Shown in pieces: positions 17,589-26,765 of a DNA stretch of 64,000 nt. Position 1 is the first letter of the stretch, and every line of letters begins with the position of its first letter. Made by a program: the position numbers and the translations under genes. The notes beneath the pieces were generated by a model. The model made no database searches and was not told the origin of the DNA. It worked only from the letters and a program-made list of their open reading frames with translations. The DNA is from an uncultured Hyphomicrobiales bacterium (GTDB taxonomy: Bacteria; Pseudomonadota; Alphaproteobacteria; Rhizobiales; Beijerinckiaceae). The DNA lies in contig CAIUPE010000133.1 in assembly GCA_903900975.1 (NCBI GenBank), positions 28,240 through 92,239 of the forward strand. The letters are read 5' to 3'.

Positions 17589-18851
17589 ATGCGTTTCGAC
17601 GCTCCTACTGGCCAAAGAATTTTACATATCATACGCGTGCAGCTCCCTGTGATAAGCCAGCTGGTTTTCGGAGCAGGGATCGCCCTAGGCTATTCAACTT
17701 TTATAGCCCGTCTCATTGGGCCGGCTCAATTTGGCATATATTCCGTTGCAACAACGAGCATCAACCTGTTGTCATGGGGGAGTCTATTCGGGATGGATGT
17801 GATTGCCTTAAGGGTTTTCGCAAACCATCAGTCCGACCTTGAAAAGAAGGCAGTCTCGACAAATAGCGTCGGAATTTTACTTTGTACAACGCTAACCGCC
17901 TGGCTTGGAACAATTGCGATTGCGGTCTTAGAATTCACCCCTTTAGATCTAAAAGTCTTACTTTTAATAGAGGCTACTTTCCCTATCCTATCCTTAATGA
18001 GGCTCTTGGCGGCTGCGATCACTGGGCTAGGTCATACGTTGGCCGGACAGGGGCCGGAGCGCTACATGCGCGACGGAATTCCTTTATTCATGGTGTTCAT
18101 AGCGATGCTTGCGGGGTTACCCCTAACCGTTGTCGATTTGCTTAAAATCAATCTTTTTGGTGCCTTTTTGGCTTTATCTTGCATAATTGCCATTGCATCG
18201 TTCCGCGGCTTAAGTTTGCCTCCTATTAAATTGCCATCTCGTACCCAATTTCGTTCTACTGTCCTCAACGGCATGCACATCACCCTGTCGGGCGGCCTGC
18301 AACTGCTCATTCAGCGCATGGATTTGATGGGCGTCTCCATTCTGCTCGGCATACGCGAGGCGGGAATTTATGCCGTTGCCATCGCGCTTTCGGATGCGTG
18401 CGGCTTGGCGGGCATTTCGATCGGTCTGACGTCGGGACGAAAGCTTGCCGCGCACCCGTTAGGTAGCAGCAAATTCTCCGCCGCCTTAAAGGAAGCCAGA
18501 CTCCACGGCCTGTTTCTAATTGTGCCCATCATCATAGGCGCCCTTGCGTTCGGCCCCCTCCTCATTCGAATGGTTTATGGAATCTCCTACGTCGATGCTT
18601 TTCTCCCCTTCAGTATTTTATCCGCTGCCCATCTCGTTCGGGCGTTGGCCGGCTACCCCATTTTAGTCCTGAACATGACGCACAACGAAAAACATGCGGT
18701 TGGTTGGGTGGTCATCGCCGTCGGAATAGCGGCGATACTCGTCTACGCTCTTGTTCCTGTCCTAGGTTTAGTTGGCGCAGCCCTTGCCAGTGTCATCACG
18801 GCTGTGGTTATGAATGTCGCCTTGATGATGCGGATTGGAAAACTCGCTTGA
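17589..18851 (+). CDS. Oligosaccharide flippase (Wzx-like, MOP superfamily)
   Basis: A polytopic membrane protein of about 420 residues with 12 or so hydrophobic helices, beginning near VISQLVFGAGIALGYSTFIARLIGPAQFGIYSVAT, the usual N-terminal pattern of Wzx/RfbX flippases. These move undecaprenyl-linked sugar repeat units across the inner membrane. An in-frame ATG at 17472 would add 39 polar residues; the ATG at 17589 has AGGAA at 8 bases and begins just before the first helix, so it is used. It is divergent from the GT2/GT4 pair. MatE-like exporters are the alternative but fit less well here. Confidence 0.82.
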   Translation: MRFDAPTGQRILHIIRVQLPVISQLVFGAGIALGYSTFIARLIGPAQFGIYSVATTSINLLSWGSLFGMDVIALRVFANHQSDLEKKAVSTNSVGILLCTTLTAWLGTIAIAVLEFTPLDLKVLLLIEATFPILSLMRLLAAAITGLGHTLAGQGPERYMRDGIPLFMVFIAMLAGLPLTVVDLLKINLFGAFLALSCIIAIASFRGLSLPPIKLPSRTQFRSTVLNGMHITLSGGLQLLIQRMDLMGVSILLGIREAGIYAVAIALSDACGLAGISIGLTSGRKLAAHPLGSSKFSAALKEARLHGLFLIVPIIIGALAFGPLLIRMVYGISYVDAFLPFSILSAAHLVRALAGYPILVLNMTHNEKHAVGWVVIAVGIAAILVYALVPVLGLVGAALASVITAVVMNVALMMRIGKLA

Positions 18852-18924
18852 TGAACGATAAACGCCAAAGCCACATGGAATATGTGCCATTCCCACTGCA
18901 GGTCTGTGACACCGGAATGAACCT

Positions 18925-19881
18925 TTGAGTATTGACGACGACGCACCGGCTGCGGATAAATTGCGCCCAACCGCTCTTAATTGGCTAGAATATGCGGGCT
19001 TCCGCGTGGTGGATCGCGCATTGCACGCCCTGCCCCTTCCCGTCGCAGCCTCGGTATCTGCCTTTTTCTGGCGATTGATCGCGCCAAAACTGCATCGGCA
19101 CCGGCGGGCGATGGCCAATTTGCACGTTGCGATGCCGGAATTATCGGCCGAAGATCGTGCCACGATTTTGGCCGCGATGTGGGACAATCTCGGCCGCACC
19201 TCGGCGGAGGCTCTGCGGCTTAATGAGATTGCCGACGATCCCTCGGCCGTCACCCTTAACTTCAGCGACGATGCGCTCGCTATATTGCGGGGTCCTCAGC
19301 CGGCCATTTTTGTTTCGCTCCACCTAGGCAATTGGGAAGTGACGCCGATGGCGGCGGAGCGTTTCAAAAAGCCGCTCATCGGCGTGTACAAAAAGGTCGT
19401 CAACCCTCTCGTGGAGGCCGTCGTTGTAAAGCAACGGGCTAGATTTTACCCGGGCGGCCTTGTTTCGCGCGCGCCTGACGCGGTGCGGACCATTACGCGC
19501 GCGATTAAAGCCGGCTTTTCCGTTGCCATCATGGCGGATTTACGCGATACGCATGGTGATTTTGTACCGTTTTTCGGCATTCCGTCGCGCTCTACACCGT
19601 TTCCGGCCATGCTCGCGCGGTTGCATCACCTGCCCATTGTTGCTGTACGGGCCGTCCGAACCTCTCCAGGACATTTCAGGATCGATGGCGAGACCATCGC
19701 ATTGGCCGTTTCGGATCATCGCAAAGCCGATATCATCGAAAATACCGGTCGAATTCAGGCGCATCTTGAACGCTGGATCCGCGAGACCCCGTCGCTCTGG
19801 ATGTGGGGTCACCGCCGCTGGAAAGCCGATGCATTTGCCAAGATGAAATCGGACGCTGCTGGTGCCGACCTGAAAAGCTAA
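18925..19881 (+). CDS. Lysophospholipid/lipid A acyltransferase family protein (LpxL/HtrB-like)
   Basis: A 318-residue member of the LpxL-LpxM family, which adds a secondary acyl chain to lipid A or a related lipid at the inner membrane. The HX4E catalytic motif is seen in SLHLGNWEV, followed by the DxRDTHGDFVPFFGIPSRST-like segment and the C-terminal PSLWMWGHRRWK, which resembles the family's PxQYxWxHRRFK ending. No ATG fits: the frame opens at a TTG (18925) just after an in-frame stop at 18907-18909, with only a weak GGAA upstream. It ends the polysaccharide region. Confidence 0.86.
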   Translation: MSIDDDAPAADKLRPTALNWLEYAGFRVVDRALHALPLPVAASVSAFFWRLIAPKLHRHRRAMANLHVAMPELSAEDRATILAAMWDNLGRTSAEALRLNEIADDPSAVTLNFSDDALAILRGPQPAIFVSLHLGNWEVTPMAAERFKKPLIGVYKKVVNPLVEAVVVKQRARFYPGGLVSRAPDAVRTITRAIKAGFSVAIMADLRDTHGDFVPFFGIPSRSTPFPAMLARLHHLPIVAVRAVRTSPGHFRIDGETIALAVSDHRKADIIENTGRIQAHLERWIRETPSLWMWGHRRWKADAFAKMKSDAAGADLKS

Positions 19882-19990
19882 GTCTCCGCGAGCAAAGGCA
19901 TATAAGCGTCAATAATCATCAATATTCGATGACAAGCAGACCGGCTCCGCCTTCGTCTACCCATTCGCTTGCCTAAACCTGTTGCCATCT

Positions 19991-20026
19991 AACAACAAAA
20001 AACCCCGGCAGTTACCTGCCGGGGTT
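19991..20026 (-). terminator. Rho-independent terminator of the porin gene
   Basis: An 11-bp perfect stem, AACCCCGGCAG / CTGCCGGGGTT (20001-20011 and 20016-20026), with a 4-base loop. On the minus strand it is followed by TTTTTGTTGTT. It lies about 25 bases beyond the porin stop codon. Confidence 0.9.
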
Positions 20027-20050
20027 CTAAACCAATCTAAACCGTTACGA

Positions 20051-21160
20051 TCAGAAATCGCGAACGATGAAGAGGTAAGCGGTGTTCGACGAGCTGTCGC
20101 CCGTCTTGGCAATGTACTCAGGCTGAACCGACAGGCCCTTGGCGACTGGGAACGAAGCCCATGCATCGACGTAGGTGTTCTTAACGGTGTTATCAACACC
20201 GTTCCAGTTCGAACCGTCCGTTGCCGAAGTATTTTCAACTGCGACTTCAACAACGTTCTTGCCGAATGTTGCATTAACAGCACCACCGAAGTTCGTGCCC
20301 TTCGAGTATGAACCGTTTGCGAAATCGGACAAGCCATAGTCTCCATAAGATGCAGGAGCCGTCAATGCGCTCGTGTAGTGCAACGCGCCCTGGCTGGTGC
20401 CACCGAAAGCAATCAAACCGAAGTTGCCAGCGGTGTACTGAACCTGACCCAAAAGGGCGTAGCCGTTGCCGGTATCACCCGTATCGGTATCGATCACTGC
20501 ATGTGAAACAGCAGCAACCGAACCAGAGAATGCGCCCGACTTTGTCGAGACCTTAGCAATCAGGTCGGGACGGTTGGTAGCATAACCATAAGAGTCAGTG
20601 ACTGGGTTTTCTTCACCCAAGGTCAGGCTCGTGTTACCGAACTTTGCGGTGTAGTTCACGCCAGCGGTCGTGAAACCGCCGCCTGCGATGCGCCCTGCGG
20701 CACCCCACCAGCTCTGCGTGCCACCGATGTCGGTGATCGAATCGATCAAACCAGCCTGGAAGCCAGCGAATTCGATGTAAGCGCGGTCAGAGAAGACGCC
20801 TGACGCGGGGCTGCTTGACGTGGGGCTTTCTGGGGTGGTGCCAACTGCCGCCGCGCCGTATGCGTTGATGCGGTAGAATGAGTGAACAACGCCGATTTCG
20901 GTGTTCGACTTGGCATCAAAACCAACGCGGCCGTAGCCGTCCTGGCCGTAGGTGCCGCCCGAAAGAGCTGCTTCGTAAGCAACATAACCGGAGATCTTCA
21001 AGCAAGTGTCCGAACCTGGGATGGCGATGTAGCCATCGCCGAAGGACGAGCAACCGGTTGCAGCTGCCTTAGCAGCCTTCTTGGCTGGGAGGTCTGCTGC
21101 AACAGCAGCGCCAGCAACGAGGAGTGCTGCTGAGGAGAGGAGAAGGGTCGAGAGTTTCAT
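20051..21160 (-). CDS. Outer-membrane porin (Porin_2 family)
   Basis: A general-diffusion beta-barrel porin of about 369 residues. The signal peptide (MKLSTLLLSSAALLVAGAAVAA) is followed by LPAKKAAKAA and the mature start ATGCSSFGDGYIAIPGSDTCLKISGYV, the Cys-bracketed N terminus typical of alphaproteobacterial (Hyphomicrobiales-type) porins. Glycine/aromatic-rich strands run to a C-terminal Phe (FIVRDF), the usual barrel-assembly signal. An ATG three codons upstream (21169) is also possible. It is monocistronic, with its own strong terminator and a long AT-rich upstream region, which suggests high expression. It is also the best taxonomic marker in the window. Confidence 0.92.
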   Translation of the reverse strand: MKLSTLLLSSAALLVAGAAVAADLPAKKAAKAAATGCSSFGDGYIAIPGSDTCLKISGYVAYEAALSGGTYGQDGYGRVGFDAKSNTEIGVVHSFYRINAYGAAAVGTTPESPTSSSPASGVFSDRAYIEFAGFQAGLIDSITDIGGTQSWWGAAGRIAGGGFTTAGVNYTAKFGNTSLTLGEENPVTDSYGYATNRPDLIAKVSTKSGAFSGSVAAVSHAVIDTDTGDTGNGYALLGQVQYTAGNFGLIAFGGTSQGALHYTSALTAPASYGDYGLSDFANGSYSKGTNFGGAVNATFGKNVVEVAVENTSATDGSNWNGVDNTVKNTYVDAWASFPVAKGLSVQPEYIAKTGDSSSNTAYLFIVRDF

Positions 21161-21490
21161 GATAATCATCCATTTCTAATTGGCGAGGTACGCACTACAC
21201 ATCCAACGCCGTTTCGACCCCCTATCGATGCCGCAGTTTCCACCGACATACAACCCTAAGTTGCGCGAATTGGGCTCAAGAACCCTTCTTTGCCGGTAGA
21301 TGTGGCATAATTAACACGCATAAGGTGCAATAGATTAGCAAGCCATTGATATTAAAGAATTATATCAAAGATGAACCAGCCGTAAATGGGCGTTAATGAT
21401 GGTATTTGCACCTTTTTCGGGTTTTAATTTGGTCGTTTCATGCGAGGTTGGCTTGGGGATAAGGCGGGGTTGACCTGCTATCCTGCGCCG
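21161..21490. other. Intergenic region upstream of the porin gene
   Basis: About 330 bases between the porin start and the end of the EamA transporter gene, both on the minus strand. The part near 21300-21430 is AT-rich and probably holds the porin promoter and a long 5' leader. I see no convincing gene, tRNA or repeat. Individual -35/-10 boxes could not be assigned with confidence. Confidence 0.5.
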
Positions 21491-22438
21491 TCAGTCTGGT
21501 TCGCGAAGATCGCCCGTGACGGTGTTTTTGCCCTTGGCAAACACCAGCAACAACAAGCCAGCCGCAACAATCAGCCCCGCACCGATGACCGAGTTAAGCC
21601 CCGGTGTCTCGGCCCAAATCAGATAGCCCCAGATCGTGCCCCAGATGAGATTCGTATATTCGAACGACGTCACAATATTGGCTTCTTCCAGCCGATAGGC
21701 CTCACCCAGCATAGTCATACCAATAGCAGCAATCGGCCCGCAGGCGGCAATCAGCAGAAAATCGCGCAGACCAGGCATTTCCCATTGGCGAAGCAGGAAG
21801 ACGAGGCTTTTGTGGCCTACATAATCGCCACCCCACGCCGTCACCACCGCCGCCAACAGGCCCGCAGCGACAAGATAAAGCAGGTTTTGATAAAACGACA
21901 TGACGGCCGCCGAATCATCCAAACCGATTCGCCGCGCCAATACCTGCGCGCTTGCATAGGCCAGCGCTGAAAATACCGTTAAAAGAGAAGCAAGTTCAAA
22001 CACACTACTGCCCGGCCGCACCATCACCAAGGCACCGACAAAGCCGAGACACACCGCTCCCCAGCGTGCAAGGCTGATCTTTTCGCCGAGAAACGGCCCT
22101 GCTAGCGCTGTCACAAACAAAGGCACTGTCGCATAAAGCGCAATCACATCCGCGAGCTTCATGACCGGAAAGGCAAGAAAATAGCTCGTATAGGAACAGA
22201 GCAGCAGCACGCCCCTTAGGATCAGCGCGCCGCTGCGTGGCGAGCGGATCGTCCGCAAACCGCCGGCACGGGCAACCAAAAACAAAATGAATGGGATCGC
22301 CATCACACAGCGGGTGAAAATCACCTCATGCACCGGATAGCTGCCACTCACTGTTTTGATGGCGATATCTTGCAACGAGAAGGTAAACACACCCGCCATT
22401 AGCCAGAGCACAGCCTGAAGCCTCGTTGACATGGCCAT
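21491..22438 (-). CDS. EamA/DMT family transporter
   Basis: A ten-helix inner-membrane transporter of the drug/metabolite superfamily made of two EamA repeats. The first opens at LWLMAGVFTFSLQDIAIKTV. The second begins in the middle with LLTVFSALAYASAQVLARRIG and ends at the helix NSVIGAGLIVAAGLLLLVFA. Segments such as PLFVTALAGPFLGEKISL and the matching LIWAETP mark the EamA signature in each half. An ATG at 22480 adds 14 mostly basic residues; the ATG at 22438 starts closer to the first helix. The exported metabolite is unknown. Confidence 0.87.
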   Translation of the reverse strand: MAMSTRLQAVLWLMAGVFTFSLQDIAIKTVSGSYPVHEVIFTRCVMAIPFILFLVARAGGLRTIRSPRSGALILRGVLLLCSYTSYFLAFPVMKLADVIALYATVPLFVTALAGPFLGEKISLARWGAVCLGFVGALVMVRPGSSVFELASLLTVFSALAYASAQVLARRIGLDDSAAVMSFYQNLLYLVAAGLLAAVVTAWGGDYVGHKSLVFLLRQWEMPGLRDFLLIAACGPIAAIGMTMLGEAYRLEEANIVTSFEYTNLIWGTIWGYLIWAETPGLNSVIGAGLIVAAGLLLLVFAKGKNTVTGDLREPD

Positions 22439-22551
22439 GATAAAGCGAGCCTTTTTGAACAGAAGATTACCCGATCGCATTGTACGACAGGCAAAATTAA
22501 CGCATATGACGTTAGGTTAACTTTATTATCGCCCCTAACCTTGTCAAAGCC

Positions 22552-24225
22552 ATGTCCGCCAACGCCACAATTTACTTCGAACCCGAAGGCTATTCCATTA
22601 CAGGCCCCCGCCTGATGGGCCGTAATGCGGCAGGGCACAGCTTTTTACGCGGTTTGTTTAAACATGCCGCTGTGGACATTTTTTCAGCCTTTACCACCTC
22701 GCCCGAAGCATTCAACGTTTTCAAGGCGATGGCGGAGGCGGCCCAGGTCGATAAACCGTTACGCTCCCTGTCGCCGAATCGGTTGGCAGCGCTTGGCGAG
22801 ACGGGCTGCCTATATCTTCCTGGCCCCGGCCTCGGCGACCATGCCTGGCAACGCCGCTTGTTCGGCGAGCGGAGCTGGAGTCTTTGTGGCATTACCCATA
22901 CCACGCTGTCCGGTCGGGCCATGGATGCCATCACCGGACTGTTAACGGCGCCAGTCGAGCCATGGGATGCGCTGATCTGCACCTCACGCGCCGTTCGCGA
23001 CACCGTTCGAACATTGCTTGAAGCCCAAGCGGACTATTTGAGCGGTCGTTTGGGAGCCACCCGCTTCACGCTGCCCCGCCTTCCGGTCATTCCGCTGGGA
23101 GTCGAAACCGCAGACTTTCAGTTTTTGCGCGAGACCCGCGAGCAAGCACGCCATGGCTTGGGCATTACCGAGGATGCAATTGTGGTCTTGTTCGTCGGCC
23201 GACTTTCGTTTCATGCCAAAGCCCATCCTGCCGCTCTTTATCAGGCGCTACAAGCCGCCCGCGGCACGCGGCCGGTCGTGCTGATCGAATGTGGCTGGTT
23301 CGCCAATGGTTTCATCGAGGGTTCGTTCAACGAGACAGCCGAGCTGCTTGCCCCCGACATCAACCGGATCACGTTGGACGGGCGCGACGCCACCCTTCGC
23401 GAAAAGGCTTGGGCATCGGCGGATATTTTCGCTTCTCTCACGGACAATTTGCAGGAAACCTTCGGCATTACGCCAGTCGAGGCCATGGCCGCGGGCCTGC
23501 CAGTCGTAGTGACGGATTGGGATGGCTATCGCGATACCGTACGGCATGGCATCGACGGCTTTCGCATCCCCACCTACCAGCCTCCGCCGGGACTGGGCCA
23601 TGACATCGCACTTCGCCATGCTGTCGAGGCCGATAATTACGACCATTATTGCGGACTGACGAGCCAGCTTGTTTCCGTGGATGGGAGAGCCGCCACCGAG
23701 GCCTTTGCTGCCCTGTTCGCCGATCCCGACCTTCGCCGCCGGATGGGCGAGGCGGGGCGCGCGCGAGCCCGGCAGGCGTTTGATTGGGCCACGATTATTC
23801 CGGCCTATCAGTCTTTATGGGCTGAATTGGCAGAAGAGCGTCGCAGCAGCCCGTCTTTAACCCCACCAAGCGTTAGGCCCCACCCTTGGCCTGCCCGCAT
23901 GGAGCCGTTTACGGCCTTTGCCAGTTATGCGTCACAATCCTTATTACCGTCGCTCGTTATTCAGCGGAATAAAGCGATGGATGGCGAGCGGATCAACGCC
24001 ATCCAGGCGCTCAAAAGTTTTACGTTAAGCAAACGCTGGACGGCTAATAGCCATGGGCTCGATCGGATCATGACCTTAATGGACGATCATGCGCCGGTGA
24101 CCGTCGAAGCCTTGTCCCGCAAGGCGAAAATGGACCCTGCCGCCTTGCTCTTGGCGATCGCCATCGGGCTGAAAATCGGCGCGCTCTGCGTGGCACCCGC
24201 TGACGACGTGGTAAAATCTCACTAA
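22552..24225 (+). CDS. Glycosyltransferase family 4 with C-terminal helical extension
   Basis: A 557-residue protein. Residues about 1-430 form a GT-B glycosyltransferase with VVLFVGRLSFHAKAHPAAL, the site SLTDNLQETFGITPVEAMAAGLPVVVTDWDGYRDTV (EX7E) and the helix MGEAGRARARQAFDWATI. The remaining ~120 residues (from about PPSVRPHPWPARMEPF) are not part of the usual fold and end in a helical segment (SRKAKMDPAALLLAIAIGLKIGALCV). It stands alone between divergent genes, outside the main polysaccharide block, so it may serve a separate glycan. The donor and acceptor are unknown. Confidence 0.83.
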   Translation: MSANATIYFEPEGYSITGPRLMGRNAAGHSFLRGLFKHAAVDIFSAFTTSPEAFNVFKAMAEAAQVDKPLRSLSPNRLAALGETGCLYLPGPGLGDHAWQRRLFGERSWSLCGITHTTLSGRAMDAITGLLTAPVEPWDALICTSRAVRDTVRTLLEAQADYLSGRLGATRFTLPRLPVIPLGVETADFQFLRETREQARHGLGITEDAIVVLFVGRLSFHAKAHPAALYQALQAARGTRPVVLIECGWFANGFIEGSFNETAELLAPDINRITLDGRDATLREKAWASADIFASLTDNLQETFGITPVEAMAAGLPVVVTDWDGYRDTVRHGIDGFRIPTYQPPPGLGHDIALRHAVEADNYDHYCGLTSQLVSVDGRAATEAFAALFADPDLRRRMGEAGRARARQAFDWATIIPAYQSLWAELAEERRSSPSLTPPSVRPHPWPARMEPFTAFASYASQSLLPSLVIQRNKAMDGERINAIQALKSFTLSKRWTANSHGLDRIMTLMDDHAPVTVEALSRKAKMDPAALLLAIAIGLKIGALCVAPADDVVKSH

Positions 24226-24313
24226 CGATAGGAGCCAAACCAGCTACGAGTGCATTATATATAGAGAGTGAGATAACGTTCAGCTCGCCCCGCCAGAGAA
24301 AGCCAATCCTGTA

Positions 24314-25075
24314 ATGAACCCGCCTAAACCCCATCATCCCGATTGGCAGGATTGGCACAAGGCCCTTCAACACCAATGGAATGAAGCTCGTAAGTCCCAT
24401 TCCGATCCTCCCGTCCAAGACGATGTGCACCGCTTTCGCGCAGCGTTGAAATATGCCCGCGCGCCGCTTCGTTTGGCGCCGCCTTCGGTATCACGGGAAG
24501 CCAACGCGCTCCGCCGGACATTAGGCCAAATCGCGCAACAGCTCGGCCCTATTCGGGATCATCATGTTCTAGCCATAACGTTTTACGCCCTCGCCAAACA
24601 ATCAGCCGCCGTGGCAGCATCGCCTCTAACGTCCGAGGAAGATGCCTGTCTGACCTCGGCACAAGCCCAACTCGCCGATGTCCAAGGGAAGCTGGCCCCG
24701 TTACGACGCCCGAGCGATGATCCGGTTGAACTGCACCATGCCATGCGCCGGAGCCGTCGGACCATGCGTCGACGCCGGCCAAAGGATTGGAAAACCGCCT
24801 CGGCCGCGTCGATTCATACCTTCAGATCAGCTGTTATCGTCTGCGCCTGTCAGGCCCATTTTCTTCGTGGCATCATCGGACAGCCCAAAAAATCCCGCCT
24901 CGAATGGCTGAACACGCTTCGTTCTCATCTTGGCGACTTCAACGATCTTGATCGCCTGATGACTTATTCCCGACGGAACAATGGCCCACCCGAACTGACC
25001 GTAACGGCTAAGGTTATGGCGCGCGCTGTCAAACGACAGGCCGCCCTGCGGCGGAACCTTCAACGCCTCACCTGA
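24314..25075 (+). CDS. CHAD domain protein
   Basis: A 253-residue, strongly basic helical protein with the conserved-histidine alpha-helical (CHAD) pattern. The first half has VHRFRAALKYARAPLRL and RTLGQIAQQLGPIRDHHVL. The second has IHTFRSAVIVCACQAHFL and LRSHLGDFNDLDRLM, the two symmetric bundles of the domain. CHAD domains bind inorganic polyphosphate and are often found near polyphosphate metabolism or fused to CYTH. No polyphosphate gene is adjacent here. It is convergent with the sulfatase gene, separated by 3 bases. Confidence 0.85.
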   Translation: MNPPKPHHPDWQDWHKALQHQWNEARKSHSDPPVQDDVHRFRAALKYARAPLRLAPPSVSREANALRRTLGQIAQQLGPIRDHHVLAITFYALAKQSAAVAASPLTSEEDACLTSAQAQLADVQGKLAPLRRPSDDPVELHHAMRRSRRTMRRRRPKDWKTASAASIHTFRSAVIVCACQAHFLRGIIGQPKKSRLEWLNTLRSHLGDFNDLDRLMTYSRRNNGPPELTVTAKVMARAVKRQAALRRNLQRLT

Positions 25076-25078
25076 CGC

Positions 25079-26608
25079 CTATTCTCCCTTTTTCGGGAAA
25101 CGTGCATCCGATTCCACGACGTTCAGATCCATATGGTTGCGCATATAGCGCTCGGATGCTTTTTGTAACGGCTGGAAATCCCACGGATAATAATGGCCAT
25201 TGCGGAGCGCTTCATACACCGCCAGTCGGCGAAGCTGCGAACGACGAACCTCGTCATCATAGCGGGCAAGGTTCCACCGCTCCGCTACACGCTCCTCCAA
25301 CCGAAAACGGATGGACGCATACTGCGGATCCTCGGCTAGATTGTCGGTTTCATGCGGATCACGAACCAGATTGAACAGCTGCACCGGATCATGGCCCGCG
25401 ATACAGAGCTTATAATCCCCTTCCCGCACCATCACCATCGGCGCAATCGAACCCTCAGCCGCGTATTCGACACGCACGACCGGATCGGACCGCTCGCCGC
25501 CGTTCAGAGCTGACATCAGGCTCGAACCATCAAGGTCATCCGCCAAAGCCCCGATGTCGATATCGGCCAAATCCATCAAAGTCGGCAATAGATCGAGCGT
25601 TGAAGCGGGTGCGGAAACTGCGCGCGGTTTGAACCGTTCCGGCGCATGGATCATGAAAGGCACACGGGCCGAGCCATCGAAAAAGCTCATTTTAAACCAG
25701 AGTCCCCGCTCGCCCAGCATGTCGCCATGGTCCGAGGTGAACACGATAATCGTATCCTTATCCAACCGACAATCTTTGAGCGTCTGCAGAATCTCGCCAA
25801 TCTTGTCGTCCAGATAAGAGATATTAGCGGCATAAGCGCGGCGGCTATCGGCGACCATCTCGGGCGTCAGCTGATAATTGCGCCAATCCGACATGTCGAA
25901 CAACCGCTTTGAATGAACGTCCTGCTCGGCATAGGGAATGTCAGGAACGGTGAGCGGTGGAAGGGAACCCTCTGGATAAAGGTCCCAATATTTCTTACGC
26001 GCCACATAGGGGTCATGCGGATGGGTAAAACTCACCGTTAGGCAAAACGGGCGATCCTGGTCGCGGCGGGCATATTGATAAAGCCGCAATTTGGCATGAT
26101 AGGCCACTTCGTCATCATATTCGAGCTGGTTGGTGATTTCCGCTGTTCCGGCATTGGTGACCGAACCGAGGTTATGATACCACCAGTCGATCCGCTCCTC
26201 CGGTTTCGTCCAATCGGGTGTCCAACCAAAATCGGCCGGATAGATATCCGTTGTCAGGCGTTCTTCGAAACCGTGGAGCTGGTCGGGGCCGACAAAATGC
26301 ATCTTGCCGGAGAGTGCTGTGCGATAGCCAGCCCGCCTCAGATGATGTGCAAAAGTCGGGATCGACGATTGAAATTCTGCCGCATTGTCATAAACGCCTG
26401 TCCGCGACGGCAATTGTCCGGCCATGAAACTGGCGCGCGAAGGGGCGCAGAGCGGGCTAGGGCAATAGGTCGTTGTAAACCGGACGCTTTCTTCGGCGAG
26501 CTTGCGCAAGATCGGCGTCTTCAAAAAGGGTGCAGGCCCGTCGGGGAACCACGTACCGTTCAGTTGATCGACCATAATGAGCAGAATGTTGGGCCGCTTT
26601 TGCGCCAT
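25079..26608 (-). CDS. betC: Choline sulfatase-like type I sulfatase
   Basis: An arylsulfatase-fold enzyme of about 509 residues, the length of BetC. It has the N-terminal metal site RPNILLIMVDQLNG and the formylglycine motif CAPSRASFMAGQ, whose Cys must be converted by a formylglycine-generating enzyme. GKMHFVGPDQLHGFEERLTTDIYP is the characteristic choline-sulfatase stretch, and TSDHGDMLGERGLWFK follows. It hydrolyses choline-O-sulfate to choline and sulfate, feeding betaine synthesis. An ATG five codons upstream (26623) lacks a ribosome-binding site, whereas AGG precedes the ATG at 26608 by 9 bases. The betAB genes are not in the window. Confidence 0.85.
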   Translation of the reverse strand: MAQKRPNILLIMVDQLNGTWFPDGPAPFLKTPILRKLAEESVRFTTTYCPSPLCAPSRASFMAGQLPSRTGVYDNAAEFQSSIPTFAHHLRRAGYRTALSGKMHFVGPDQLHGFEERLTTDIYPADFGWTPDWTKPEERIDWWYHNLGSVTNAGTAEITNQLEYDDEVAYHAKLRLYQYARRDQDRPFCLTVSFTHPHDPYVARKKYWDLYPEGSLPPLTVPDIPYAEQDVHSKRLFDMSDWRNYQLTPEMVADSRRAYAANISYLDDKIGEILQTLKDCRLDKDTIIVFTSDHGDMLGERGLWFKMSFFDGSARVPFMIHAPERFKPRAVSAPASTLDLLPTLMDLADIDIGALADDLDGSSLMSALNGGERSDPVVRVEYAAEGSIAPMVMVREGDYKLCIAGHDPVQLFNLVRDPHETDNLAEDPQYASIRFRLEERVAERWNLARYDDEVRRSQLRRLAVYEALRNGHYYPWDFQPLQKASERYMRNHMDLNVVESDARFPKKGE

Positions 26609-26765
26609 GATGGGAACCTGCATGGTGTGAATGACAATTCTCGTTGTTTTGCCATAGCGCGCCTGGCCGGGCTACCGGGTGCTTGAAAGCGACATGGACG
26701 TACCAATTCCGGCCATCCCATCCTGCCTCTTGCGTAGCGCTCGAAGGCATATCATCATACCCCAA

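Noticed and set aside
17438..17632. A 64-residue minus-strand frame before the flippase gene
   Set aside because: It overlaps the flippase start and ribosome-binding site and has no recognisable features.
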